Shown: in pieces, positions 55,326 through 64,000 of the stretch
How positions within the stretch are numbered: the first letter of the stretch is position 1
Layout: each line of letters begins with the position of its first letter
Assembly: GCF_010111755.1 (NCBI RefSeq)
Contig: NC_088952.1
Location: 124,001-188,000, forward strand
From: Nakaseomyces glabratus
Lineage: Eukaryota > Ascomycota > Saccharomycetes > Saccharomycetales > Saccharomycetaceae
Direction: 5' to 3'
Length of the DNA: 64,000 bases
Program-made: the position numbers and the translations under genes
Notes under the pieces: model-generated
Databases searched by the model: none
Told to the model about the DNA's origin: nothing
The model's input: the letters and a program-made list of their open reading frames with translations, nothing else

Positions 55326-58160
55326 ATGTATGGAGCTGTTTTAATGGATTCAGATACTAGAAACAATGAAGGCAAGAGTGGCAGGAGGCGGGACTCTGTG
55401 TCCACGACGCCCAGGATGTTCAGCACCAATACGGAGCAGACTGGAGCGCAGATCGACACTGCCCGGGAGAAGCATTCCAAGAGCTCGCAGCCCAGGGTGT
55501 TCCACAGGAAGTCGCTGAGTGGTTGGGACTTCATGGAGACTGTAGGGGCTGGCTCTATGGGTAAAGTGAAGCTGGCTAAGAATAAGAACAGCAACGAGGT
55601 TTGTGCTATAAAGATAGTTCACCGCGCTACAAAAGCGTATATGCACAAGGCGCAGCAGTTACCACCACCAGCAGATGAGAATGAGGCAAAGGAAAGGCAG
55701 AAGCGGCTGAATAAAGAGATATCCAGGGATAAGAGGACCGTTAGAGAAGCTTCATTGGGTCAAATACTGTTTCATCCCAATGTTTGTAAGCTATACGAAA
55801 TGCAAACGCTATCTAATCATTACTATATGTTTTTTGAATTCATATCTGGAGGACAACTACTGGATTATATTATTCAGCATGGCTCCTTGAAGGAGAATCA
55901 TGCCAGGAAAGTTTCTAGAGGAATATTAAGCGCTCTTCAGTACTTGCATGCTAATAACATTGTGCATCGGGACTTGAAGATAGAAAATATCATGCTCTCC
56001 AAGACGGGTGAAATTAAATTGATTGACTTTGGGCTCTCTAATATGTATGATCCTAGGAAAAGTCTGCAGACATTCTGTGGCTCACTTTATTTTGCAGCTC
56101 CCGAGTTATTGAAAGCACATCCCTATTTGGGACCAGAGGTTGATGTTTGGTCTTTTGGGGTAGTATTATATGTCTTAGTATGCGGGAAAGTTCCATTCGA
56201 TGACGAAAATTCAAGTGCACTTCATGAAAAGATCAAAAAGGGGAAAGTCACATATCCTCAGTTTCTATCAATTGATGTAATCTCATTACTTTCAAAAATA
56301 TTGGTGGTTGATCCACAGAAGAGGGCTACTTTGCAACAGGTTGTAAATCACCAGTGGATGTTGAAAGGATATGATTTCCCACCACAGTCTTACCTACCAA
56401 GAAGGGTTCCTTTAACAGTGGATGATATTAACATTGATGTAATTAAGGAAATGTACAGATTTGAATTTGTTGAGAGTATTGACGCAGCATACAAAACTAT
56501 TATTGATATAATAACCGAGCCCGAATACAAACAATTGGCTGATCAATATTGGGAATTGGCAGACAAGTCATCTTTCTCTGAAGATTCAAAGTTTTTTACA
56601 GATGACTTCAAAGACCCTACACAGGCATATCATCCATTGATTTCCTTATATTACTTAACCTTCGAGAAGATGCAACGTGATGCAAAGAAAGAGAATAAAG
56701 ATTGGCTATCTACCAAGAGTTCTGAGATAACAAATTCTGATGTTGGGTTAAACAAAGAATATAAATTTACTCCCAAGAAGATGGAAAGCATTCAGAAAGA
56801 GCCTAGCCCTTCGGAACTTTTAGAGGAACAGGGCAACGTTACACCAGAAGACATATCTCCTCAGATATCAAATGATAAAGAACAGTCTCCCATTGCAGGT
56901 CAAAGTGGCTCAAAGGCTCCTAGGTCAAGTATTAAGGCTTTAACAAACAGAGCAGATCAATCAGCGCAAGTTGGAAAAAATGCAGGTATTAGTCCAAAAC
57001 CTTCGGTAGAAAACACAGAAAAATCAGGATTTACAAACATATTCAGGAGATTTTCCCAACGGCACCAACGTCCATCTAATATTAATAATAGCATTGCCAG
57101 CAAGAACAATAATATTCGCACACACACTAGAGCTGTATCAGATTATATGTCAGTTGCTCCAAATGAACTTCAAAAGCCAGTGGAAATTGTCAGTCAAAAC
57201 TTACCAGATCTACCTACAGATGCAAAATTGATTATAGAAAAGACTAGGAATAGCTCAAAGAATAAGAGCGACGAAAATGAAACCTTACAACCAGTGCCAC
57301 ACGCCAAGGGGAAAAAACTGCATCCAACTGCAAGAGCTAAATCTGTTGGTCATGCTAGAAGAGAATCTCTAAATTTCACAAGGCCCGCTGTGGTTCCACC
57401 AAATATGGCTGATATAGAAGAAGTGGTTGATACAGGATTTCTGCAAACGCCAGATGAAGAAAAATTGGTTAAAGATAAAGCATTTGGAGAAGCTTTATCT
57501 AATACAATCGTTGAAGATCTAACAGATGATGAGATTTTAAAGGAGGCATCAAAGGCTCCACCGGGGAGCATGCCATCTATTGATTATCCACGTACCTTAT
57601 TTTTGAAAGGATTCTTTTCTGTCCAAACTACTTCCTCTAAACCACTCCCAATTGTACGTTATAAGATTATTTCAGTACTTAAAAAACACAACATAGAATT
57701 CGTTGAAGTTAAGGGCGGTTTTGTATGTTCTAAATCCCCTACAGTTACCATTTTGAATACCAAAACAGCTCCTGAAAAGGTTGATGTTTACAGCGGATAT
57801 GATAATGATGATACACCTGACTGGTCTTCTCAACAGTCACCTAAAAGTATGAATGACGCTCGGTTAGTATTTTCTGACTTGGATAAGAGTTCTAATCCTC
57901 ATTTGACTGAGGGACATTCAAACTCTTCTTTGAATGACTTTGAAAATGATAATTTATCAGTTGGAGGAAAAGGTGATTATTTAGATAATATTCAGGGTCC
58001 GAGGGCGAAGGTTATGGATAGGGCGCCTATTAAATTTGAAATTCATATTGTGCGTGTCAGAATTGTGGGCTTGGCTGGTATACATTTTAAAAAACTCTCA
58101 GGTAATACATGGATGTATAAGGAACTGGCTACTAGAATTTTACATGATTTGAAACTCTGA
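55326..58160 (+). CDS. KIN1: MARK/PAR-1-type serine/threonine kinase Kin1 (or Kin2)
   Basis: This is a polarity kinase of the PAR-1/MARK family acting at the plasma membrane in exocytosis and ER stress mRNA targeting. The 944 residues (1064 in S. cerevisiae Kin1) start at ATG 55326; a second ATG lies at codon 7. The kinase domain spans about 68-355: G-loop GAGSMG 74-79, Lys96 in CAIKIV, an insert before helix C, HRDLKIEN at 214-221, DFG 234-236, T-loop LQTFCGSLYFAAPE, and a UBA-like part after it. A long disordered region follows, then the C-terminal KA1 domain ending NTWMYKELATRILHDLKL that binds acidic lipids. Position next to DPB4 indicates KIN1 rather than KIN2. Its first 300 bases are GC-rich. 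Confidence 0.94.
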   Translation: MYGAVLMDSDTRNNEGKSGRRRDSVSTTPRMFSTNTEQTGAQIDTAREKHSKSSQPRVFHRKSLSGWDFMETVGAGSMGKVKLAKNKNSNEVCAIKIVHRATKAYMHKAQQLPPPADENEAKERQKRLNKEISRDKRTVREASLGQILFHPNVCKLYEMQTLSNHYYMFFEFISGGQLLDYIIQHGSLKENHARKVSRGILSALQYLHANNIVHRDLKIENIMLSKTGEIKLIDFGLSNMYDPRKSLQTFCGSLYFAAPELLKAHPYLGPEVDVWSFGVVLYVLVCGKVPFDDENSSALHEKIKKGKVTYPQFLSIDVISLLSKILVVDPQKRATLQQVVNHQWMLKGYDFPPQSYLPRRVPLTVDDINIDVIKEMYRFEFVESIDAAYKTIIDIITEPEYKQLADQYWELADKSSFSEDSKFFTDDFKDPTQAYHPLISLYYLTFEKMQRDAKKENKDWLSTKSSEITNSDVGLNKEYKFTPKKMESIQKEPSPSELLEEQGNVTPEDISPQISNDKEQSPIAGQSGSKAPRSSIKALTNRADQSAQVGKNAGISPKPSVENTEKSGFTNIFRRFSQRHQRPSNINNSIASKNNNIRTHTRAVSDYMSVAPNELQKPVEIVSQNLPDLPTDAKLIIEKTRNSSKNKSDENETLQPVPHAKGKKLHPTARAKSVGHARRESLNFTRPAVVPPNMADIEEVVDTGFLQTPDEEKLVKDKAFGEALSNTIVEDLTDDEILKEASKAPPGSMPSIDYPRTLFLKGFFSVQTTSSKPLPIVRYKIISVLKKHNIEFVEVKGGFVCSKSPTVTILNTKTAPEKVDVYSGYDNDDTPDWSSQQSPKSMNDARLVFSDLDKSSNPHLTEGHSNSSLNDFENDNLSVGGKGDYLDNIQGPRAKVMDRAPIKFEIHIVRVRIVGLAGIHFKKLSGNTWMYKELATRILHDLKL

Positions 58161-58412
58161 TATGTACTTTTCTAATGATAACTAATGATTCATTTGAGTA
58201 CATTACAAATGAGTTCGGCGTTAAATTACTTTTCTGCTGGTCAGGAAAGGAAATCGTCAAGTAATTAGGTATGTTAGATTGTTATGTATGTTTATTATTA
58301 TCCCTTTCATAATAAAGAACTCGTTGAGCGTCACTATGTAGAGTATAAAGTGTATTTGTACGGAATGTATTTAAACCAGTATTGCAGCCTAACATACAGT
58401 CAGTAGAGTAGC

Positions 58413-59711
58413 TTAGGAGTTTAATAATTTTTCGAGCTTTTCATTGGCCTCTAATAACCCTTTGATATCATTCATTACTAGGCCTAAGAGTTTATACTTT
58501 GGTATTCTTTTATCCAAATTTGGATGTGGGGTTTCTATTAATTTGATTAGATCATCAAAAGCATTTTTTGAATGGGTTCTTCTGAGTTTTTCCAATCTAA
58601 CATGCTTCCATTTTCGTACTTTTGCCATATCGTGTCTAATATCAGCGGGTATATCATCATCTGATATTACAATACCTGGGAGCTCAATATTTTTTGTAGG
58701 ATAATCCTTCGGTACTGGTATTTTTTTTATTTTATGGTTTGTTGTAAGATCCGTATTTTTATAGTCTTCTCTATTATGGACAATGTCAGATGAGTTTGAA
58801 TTTTTATGCAGGGTTGAATTAATTCTATTTTGTGTCACATCAATAGAAGAATTGCATTTGTTATTATTTATAATTTCAGCGCTGAGAATGTTGCCCTTGT
58901 TATTCATATCCTCATGCACAGCTGCTTTGTCATTTCCAATTTTGAAATCTATATCATTTTTATCATTGTGGAAAGGATCAGATGCGACCAGGTTATCTAA
59001 GAAGTTCTCTATCGCATGTGATTCATATGAACTTAGTAATTCTGGACTTTTAAAGTGATCATCTAATCCTTTCTGAGGAAAACCGAAATTGTTATGTAGC
59101 TTTTCCTGGATCATTGGTGGTATTCCAATATTTTGATGATTTTCGAAAGGCTGAGAAGTAAATATTGGTGATCTTGTTAGAAAGTTTTGGCTGATCGTAG
59201 GAAGATGTGGACTTTCGGTTAGAAGTCTTTGTGGGCTGGTCAATTTCGATTCGTAAAAATGAGGTAAAACACTACCCTCAAATCCAGTATGTTTACTCCT
59301 AATGCCATCGAAATTATAATAGGACTTTTGATTGTTACTTATCCCATGGTTCGTAGTATGTCCATCCAAGCTGAACATTGACTTTGTATGATTATCCGGT
59401 GAAAAAAGAATATTATTATCGTGAGGTGTTTTGATTAGGTTTGTATTGGCGTATTCATAAGGTGTTGTGTTACTCATAACATTAGGTGTTGCAGGTTTAA
59501 TAGGATCTAAAGGAGGTAAGATATTTGCAATAGGAGTACTTACTTCTTGCTGTCTTGGACCCTTGTGCATAAATTGTAATGGTTCTGATTCTTCTAATGT
59601 ACCGCTTAACATCTGATATGCTGTCTCAAAGTCAATATCATTACCCTGTTCGAAAAGATCAAATAGATCCTGACTAGAAGAAACTCCAGATTTCTGATGA
59701 TCCTGCATCAT
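58413..59711 (-). CDS. INO2: bHLH transcription activator Ino2
   Basis: Ino2 heterodimerises with Ino4 and activates phospholipid genes through UAS-INO (CATGTGAAAT). The 432-residue protein is much longer than S. cerevisiae Ino2 (304). The bHLH is at the very C-terminus (about 364-432): VRKWKHVRLEKLRRTHSKNAF, then LIKLIETPHPNLDKRIPKYKLLGLVMNDIKGLLEANEKLEKLL, closely matching yeast. The N-terminus has an acidic and hydrophobic stretch (LFDLFEQGNDIDFETAYQMLSG) like the activation domain. The middle is Asn- and Ser-rich and disordered. Two CACATGTG E-boxes upstream suggest self-regulation. Gene position (after KIN1) is as in S. cerevisiae. Confidence 0.94.
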   Translation of the reverse strand: MMQDHQKSGVSSSQDLFDLFEQGNDIDFETAYQMLSGTLEESEPLQFMHKGPRQQEVSTPIANILPPLDPIKPATPNVMSNTTPYEYANTNLIKTPHDNNILFSPDNHTKSMFSLDGHTTNHGISNNQKSYYNFDGIRSKHTGFEGSVLPHFYESKLTSPQRLLTESPHLPTISQNFLTRSPIFTSQPFENHQNIGIPPMIQEKLHNNFGFPQKGLDDHFKSPELLSSYESHAIENFLDNLVASDPFHNDKNDIDFKIGNDKAAVHEDMNNKGNILSAEIINNNKCNSSIDVTQNRINSTLHKNSNSSDIVHNREDYKNTDLTTNHKIKKIPVPKDYPTKNIELPGIVISDDDIPADIRHDMAKVRKWKHVRLEKLRRTHSKNAFDDLIKLIETPHPNLDKRIPKYKLLGLVMNDIKGLLEANEKLEKLLNS

Positions 59712-60415
59712 TTGGTTCGTGTATTAAATTAAGCACTCACAAAGGGACTTAATTAGTCATTTAAATTCTGCCGTTCTTGAACTAGAAAACTATTCTCACT
59801 AGTTCTCTGTTCTGTTCTAGTTGGTAGTACTTGTCGGTCACAATTGATAGTTTTGGTAGCCAATGAATAAGGTTTTAACTAATAAGCTAACAATGTACCA
59901 ATTGCCTATCGACCTGATCCCTAACTTTATTAGCGAAATATACGTAATTATGGCTGCTTGACGCACCGACAACCCTCCTGTTCCCTTCGCTAACAGCACC
60001 GATAACTTGTTATCTGATGTATTGTTAGTTATATATACGGATATCGATATCTTAATTGTTCAATCCTGTATCATTCAACCATTCAAGTCTTGCGATCAAC
60101 CATATAAATTCACATGTGAGTGTAATTTCTCCCTTTGTTTGTTAGCAGCATTTCCAATTTTTTTTTTTTTTGCAACTTTTTTTTCAGACGGGCGATAGCT
60201 TAGGCTCATCGCAAATGCACGATCACATGTGAAAAGTTAGCATATTTAGTAGTCCGTTGCTGTAAAGAATCCAAGTCAAAGTAATCGAACTCTTTTCCTC
60301 AGGAACAGAATATGACAATGCTCCATGGGTCATTCTTTTGCAATTGTTGAGAAATTGGGATTAGACAATTGTTGTAATTTTCTGCATGTTAATGAGAGTC
60401 ACCTTTGGATGACTG
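59712..60415. promoter_or_regulatory. INO2 upstream region with two E-boxes
   Basis: This 704-base gap lies upstream of INO2 and downstream of ECM18 (both minus strand). It holds CACATGTG at 60111-60118 and CACATGTG with GAAAA after it at 60224-60235, the second close to the UAS-INO consensus CATGTGAAAT. Other elements are a 14-base T run near 60160 and CTCATCGC (reverse PAC) at 60205-60212. Ino2/Ino4 autoregulation of INO2 is known in S. cerevisiae; here it is inferred from the motifs. Confidence 0.65.
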
Positions 60416-61687
60416 TTAGTCAGCCAAGAATGTTGTCAACTGAGAAGCAAAGTCGGATGGGTTATCCAGGAATAAGTTGTGGCCGGCGTTTGGTATATCT
60501 ATATATTTTGTTTCACCGTTGAATATCTGGGTCATGAGCTTTCCACCGTTTTTATTCATCCAGTCGTACTGGCCATACATCATGATTAATTTCGGGACTT
60601 GTAGTTGCGATACATGGTCAAGCAATGGATCCCTTGCTAGTAAGGAACTTGTCAATAATGAAGTAAAAATTTGGGAAGTCTGTTCTGGTAAGCCTCCCCT
60701 TCCATAGAATGTCTCGAAGGTGTAGTCTTTGTAATCAATTGAAGGTACTCTGGCGTATGCAGACCGGATGTAGTTCCAACATAGCTTTGCACCTATAGGG
60801 CCTAACCACCTTAGTGGTTTCAGTTGTTTCTGGAAAAGATAGTCGTTGAGCTTGAATTTTCTATCATAAAACATAGAGTTACAATCGTTCCATTCCCTTT
60901 TGTAAATTGTTCTGCTATGGAACTCATTGTTAATTGAATAAATATTTCTCTCAACACCAAGAGGAGAGATCAATCCTAAGGTGTTGATATTAGCAGGGTA
61001 TTTTAGTGCATAATTGAAAGATAAATAACCGCCATAAGAATGAGCAACCACGTTAATCTTGCCTAGCTTATTATCAAGCCTCCATTGCTCGATTCGGTCG
61101 ACATAATAGTCAAGCAATTTCTGTAATACGTACCGGTGATGAGCAGAATCAATAACATAAGGCAGCTGAAACTCGTTGCCATCATCAATATTTTCTATCT
61201 TTAATGGTAATGGTTTACTAACTTCTAAATCAAGAGAAGGTGTAAATGACAAACCATTCCCTGGTAGATCAATGGTATACAAGTCCTTGATGTCTCTGTT
61301 CAAGTATGGTATGCTTCTAAAGAAGGCTGTTGAAGTTGCAGCATAACCATGTATAAGCACTGTTGGTGTCCTGACCTTTTTTGCTAAATTGTTGTGGAAA
61401 TGCCACTGATTGATCTCATCGAAGAGAATTTTGTTGCTGCTATGTCCTGCAATTTCAATATCGCCCATGATGCGACTCTGTAGCATCTTTAGCTTGTCAA
61501 AAGTCTCCTTCTTGGTCTTGAACAAATGACCTGCCCAAAGCTTCCATCCCGATCTTGCTTCATTGTTATCAGTGCTATTGGCAGGTTTAAGTATTCTGGA
61601 AATCACCCTGGTTTCAAGGTTCTTTTGTTGCTGGCACAGTCTCAAATAGCTACTGAAGTGCCTGACCTGCGAACTATTTCTAACCAT
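60416..61687 (-). CDS. ECM18: Mitochondrial alpha/beta-hydrolase of the Ecm18/Ict1/Cld1 family
   Basis: This hydrolase/acyltransferase belongs to the CGI-58-like family (S. cerevisiae ECM18, ICT1, and cardiolipin deacylase CLD1). The 423 residues start MVRNSSQVRHFSSYLRLCQQQK, a basic presequence suggesting mitochondria. HGYAATSTAFFRS is the oxyanion segment, VVAHSYGGYLSFNYALKYP the nucleophile elbow, and YGQYDWMN the acid loop. AGHNLFLDNP carries the catalytic His with an HX4D acyltransferase motif (H403 to D408). Position between INO2 and SWF1 matches YDR125C (ECM18); its duplicate ICT1 cannot be excluded by sequence alone. It is divergent from SWF1 across 216 bases. Confidence 0.92.
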   Translation of the reverse strand: MVRNSSQVRHFSSYLRLCQQQKNLETRVISRILKPANSTDNNEARSGWKLWAGHLFKTKKETFDKLKMLQSRIMGDIEIAGHSSNKILFDEINQWHFHNNLAKKVRTPTVLIHGYAATSTAFFRSIPYLNRDIKDLYTIDLPGNGLSFTPSLDLEVSKPLPLKIENIDDGNEFQLPYVIDSAHHRYVLQKLLDYYVDRIEQWRLDNKLGKINVVAHSYGGYLSFNYALKYPANINTLGLISPLGVERNIYSINNEFHSRTIYKREWNDCNSMFYDRKFKLNDYLFQKQLKPLRWLGPIGAKLCWNYIRSAYARVPSIDYKDYTFETFYGRGGLPEQTSQIFTSLLTSSLLARDPLLDHVSQLQVPKLIMMYGQYDWMNKNGGKLMTQIFNGETKYIDIPNAGHNLFLDNPSDFASQLTTFLAD

Positions 61688-61903
61688 TGTACATTAATCT
61701 TGGTGTCTAGTCTCTTTTATGGACTAATAAATATTATTGAGATGTTTTTGTTGTCTCACGTCTATTTGAATTTCGATGTAGAAGTCAATTTAAAGGCTTT
61801 TTGCAAAGTAATTTGTCTTAAAAGATCGATCGATGACTACATCAAGCCATTCACAATTGTAAGTACTAAACAGCACAATGCCAATATATGGCCAATTTAA
61901 GAG

Positions 61904-62896
61904 ATGTTGTTATTTCTAGTATTTATCTTGGTGGTTTCCCAGGTGGTGTTGCTTCTTTTGTCTCCCCAGTTTAGAGACAAGTTTATATTCAGATGGTACT
62001 ATGATGAAGTGTACAAGCCCATGATACTGGACAATAGCAGGTATCGAATCAAGTTTTATGTTGTTCCTGTCTTTTACCTGTCTGTTTACAGTTATATGGT
62101 GTACATTTTTTACTCAAGAACATTCGCAATTATTAGTCCAATGCTGACATCAATTGAAACATATGTGGTAATACCATTAATGCTGATTTTACCGCTCTTT
62201 TTTGGATCCATGTCAATGATAATAAAGCCAGATTCATCGAATGCCCATCAAATTGGAAGTGAGAAAAGATATCCATACGATAACTTATTATACTTCCCAC
62301 AACATGAATGCCGAACTTGCAAACAGGTGAAACCTGCCAGGTCAAAACATTGTACAGTATGTAATAGTTGCATATACCTGGCAGATCATCATTGTGTATG
62401 GATTAATAATTGTGTTGGTATGGGGAACTACATGTACTTTTACTCATTCCTGTGTTCAAATCTTTTGCTTTTGAGTTACAGTTTCATTAGACTCATATTT
62501 ATTCAATTTAACAAGTCTGCTTACAACACAACACCCACTGGGGAGAAATCTTTGCTGATATTATCAATTTTATGTGGCTCATTTACTGTAATACTGGCTG
62601 TATACTGTTATTTCGTGTTTGAATTAGTGAATAGTGGCATGACTACCAATGAAAAGGATAAGTGGCAGATGGTCCATGATTATATAAATACCGGAGACTT
62701 AGTGAGGGACCCAGAAGGAAAATACTTCATTAAATACCAAAATGGTGGAAATAATTATGAGTTTTACAGTACGGATTCTTATGATGGCACTCAGTATACA
62801 ATTGTCGATTACTTTACAGTGAAGTCACCAGCGGAAATCACGAATATTTACGATAAGGGCAACTTCATTAATAATCTGAGAGAGTTCATCGGGTAG
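61904..62896 (+). CDS. SWF1: DHHC palmitoyltransferase Swf1
   Basis: Swf1 is an ER palmitoyltransferase that acylates cysteines next to transmembrane segments, for example in SNAREs such as Tlg1. The 330 residues (336 in S. cerevisiae) start at ATG 61904 with a membrane segment (LLFLVFILVVSQVVLLLL). Two more helices follow at about 50-103. The cysteine-rich DHHC domain spans about 136-185: HECRTCKQVKPARSKHCTVCNSC, then ADHHCVWINNCVGMGNYMYF with the DHHC catalytic tetrad at 161-164. Two further helices lie at about 185-225. The soluble tail contains the Swf1-typical YDKGNFINNLREFIG. ARO1, its neighbour in S. cerevisiae, is missing. Confidence 0.95.
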   Translation: MLLFLVFILVVSQVVLLLLSPQFRDKFIFRWYYDEVYKPMILDNSRYRIKFYVVPVFYLSVYSYMVYIFYSRTFAIISPMLTSIETYVVIPLMLILPLFFGSMSMIIKPDSSNAHQIGSEKRYPYDNLLYFPQHECRTCKQVKPARSKHCTVCNSCIYLADHHCVWINNCVGMGNYMYFYSFLCSNLLLLSYSFIRLIFIQFNKSAYNTTPTGEKSLLILSILCGSFTVILAVYCYFVFELVNSGMTTNEKDKWQMVHDYINTGDLVRDPEGKYFIKYQNGGNNYEFYSTDSYDGTQYTIVDYFTVKSPAEITNIYDKGNFINNLREFIG

Positions 62897-63261
62897 TTCT
62901 TCCCATTTATATAGTTATTTACAGGTATCTACTATTTATGCATCTAATCAACTTCTCGATTATCATGATTCAATTATTTGCTAAGGCAGGGAATGTCATC
63001 TCATCGCTTTCGCTTAAAGAATCGAGAAATAAAGAGCAAATACCTGTTATAAGTTCAGAATTCAGCAAAGAGGTGTGTTTTGCCTAAGTGAGAGCAGATT
63101 TGCCGATAGTATAGCATATAATTAACGCATTTGGATACTTACGAGTATAGTACTCGTGTTCACAATTGTGAAGCATAGTACTCAATACAAACTTGGAGCA
63201 ACAAAAGTCCCCATTAAAGAAGCAGAAATATCGACCGCACGCACAAGTATTTTAAAACTAG
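62897..63261. promoter_or_regulatory. SWF1-MTC5 spacer with stacked palindromes
   Basis: The 365-base gap has CTCATCGC (reverse PAC) at 63000-63007. It also has ACGAGTA-TAG-TACTCGT (63141-63157), the 14-base palindrome TTCACAATTGTGAA (63159-63172), and ATAGTACTC twice (63147-63155 and 63176-63184). These lie 78-121 bases before the MTC5 ATG. ARO1 would sit here in S. cerevisiae; no remnant is seen. Confidence 0.55.
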
Positions 63262-64000
63262 ATGGTAGTACTAAGTGGAGAAGACCTCCATGATTCTTCT
63301 ACCTTTGGTAAATCACTGTCTTTACGAGTTGATGGTGGATTTAACGCTGTCTCAATTAACCCATCTGGTAGGGATGTGGTTCTTGCCGGGAGGAAAGGTC
63401 TATTTATAATCGATTTAGATGATCCCTTTTCACCACCGAGGTTATTACAACATGTAACTCCATGGCAAGTGGCAGATGTGCAGTGGTCACCTCATCCCGC
63501 TAAACCGTTCTGGGTTGTTTCTACTTCTAATCAGAAGGCATTGATATGGAACTTGGCAAGGCCGTCAACTGACGCTATTGAGCATGTACTGCACAGTCAT
63601 TCAAGAGCAATAACGGATATAAATTTCAATTTCCAGCATCCCGATATATTGGCAACTTGCTCAATTGATACATATGTCCACGCATGGGATCTAAGAAGCA
63701 CATCGCGCCCGTTTTACACCACCAGTGCATGGAGATCTGGAGCATCGCAAGTCAAATGGAATCATATGAACTCAAATATATTAGCCTCGTCTCATGGTAA
63801 TGAATTATTTATATGGGATATAAGGAAAGGATGTATACCGCTTAAAAAGCTAGATGCTAGTAGTAGCATCAATAATATTGATTTCAATAGATTTAATGAA
63901 ACTGAAATAATGACCAGTGGAAATAATGGTGAAGTAAGAATTTGGGATTATTCTAAATCTGAGGGAAGTGAATGCCAACGAGTCATTAACACTGACTTTC
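63262..64000 (+). CDS. MTC5: SEA complex WD40 protein Mtc5/Sea3, 5' part
   Basis: Mtc5 (Sea3, WDR59-like) is part of the GATOR2-like SEACAT module of the SEA complex at the vacuole, which regulates TORC1. The frame starts at ATG 63262 and is open to the window end (246 codons; about 1148 in S. cerevisiae). Conserved N-terminal sequence is clear: LRVDGGFNAVSINPSGRDVVL, IIDLDDPFSPPRLLQH, TPWQVADVQWSPHPAKPFW and VSTSNQKALIWNLARPS. WD40 repeats continue with ATCSIDTYVHAWDLRS and SSHGNELFIWDIRKG. The C-terminal RING-like part lies beyond the window. Confidence 0.96.
   Translation, partial: MVVLSGEDLHDSSTFGKSLSLRVDGGFNAVSINPSGRDVVLAGRKGLFIIDLDDPFSPPRLLQHVTPWQVADVQWSPHPAKPFWVVSTSNQKALIWNLARPSTDAIEHVLHSHSRAITDINFNFQHPDILATCSIDTYVHAWDLRSTSRPFYTTSAWRSGASQVKWNHMNSNILASSHGNELFIWDIRKGCIPLKKLDASSSINNIDFNRFNETEIMTSGNNGEVRIWDYSKSEGSECQRVINTDF

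Overview
This window is nuclear DNA from a budding yeast of the family Saccharomycetaceae. Nearly every gene has a recognisable Saccharomyces cerevisiae counterpart, and genes are compact and almost intron-free, with one classical intron carrying a TACTAAC branch site. CTG reads as leucine in conserved positions. The base composition is AT-rich outside a few GC-rich islands. Several genes that are neighbours in S. cerevisiae are missing (PEX11/PSF3, PDS1, VBA4, ARO1), while RPD3 lies between RIB4 and RRP40. This mixed pattern suggests a lineage that descends from the whole-genome duplication and kept different copies from S. cerevisiae. I cannot name the species.

Layout. (A) Bases 1-15715 correspond to the S. 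cerevisiae YOL148-YOL140 region: SPT20 (cut by the window edge), CTR9, NOP8, RIB4, RPD3 (interleaved), RRP40, PPM2 and ARG8. (B) Bases 16184-32293 correspond to YDR142-YDR137 in inverted order: PEX7, DOP1, MTQ2, RUB1 (spliced), an unassigned F-box-like gene, HPR1 and RGP1. (C) A tRNA-Arg(ACG) at 32750-32822 marks the junction. (D) Bases 33285-64000 correspond to YDR107-YDR128 in direct order: TMN2/EMP70, TRS85, an FGGY kinase, a DUF1749-type hydrolase broken by one in-frame stop, FOB1, MRX14, MRPL1, TMA64, APC4, COX26, TRM1, DPB4, KIN1, INO2, ECM18, SWF1 and MTC5 (cut by the window edge).

Functions are mostly housekeeping: transcription and chromatin (SPT20, CTR9, RPD3, HPR1), ribosome and RNA biogenesis (NOP8, RRP40, PPM2, TRM1, MTQ2, TMA64, MRPL1, MRX14), vesicle traffic (DOP1, RGP1, TRS85, TMN2, SWF1), metabolism (RIB4, ARG8, ECM18, FGGY kinase) and cell-cycle or replication functions (APC4, DPB4, FOB1). 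They are independent genes, not an operon. Shared regulatory signals can be seen: PAC (GCGATGAG) sites in several promoters, UAS-INO-like E-boxes at INO2, a Gcn4 core at ARG8, and Puf3-type UGUAAAUA motifs behind the two convergent mitochondrial ribosomal protein genes.

The most unusual items are the single-stop DUF1749 hydrolase, the RUB1 intron whose required 3' splice site lies beyond earlier UAGs, the unassigned F-box-like gene with its repeat-bearing upstream spacer, a triplicated 14-residue repeat in the TMN2 lumenal domain, and GC-rich islands at promoter-proximal gene ends. Comparisons with S. cerevisiae (gene order, lengths, sequences) are from memory and were not checked by search.
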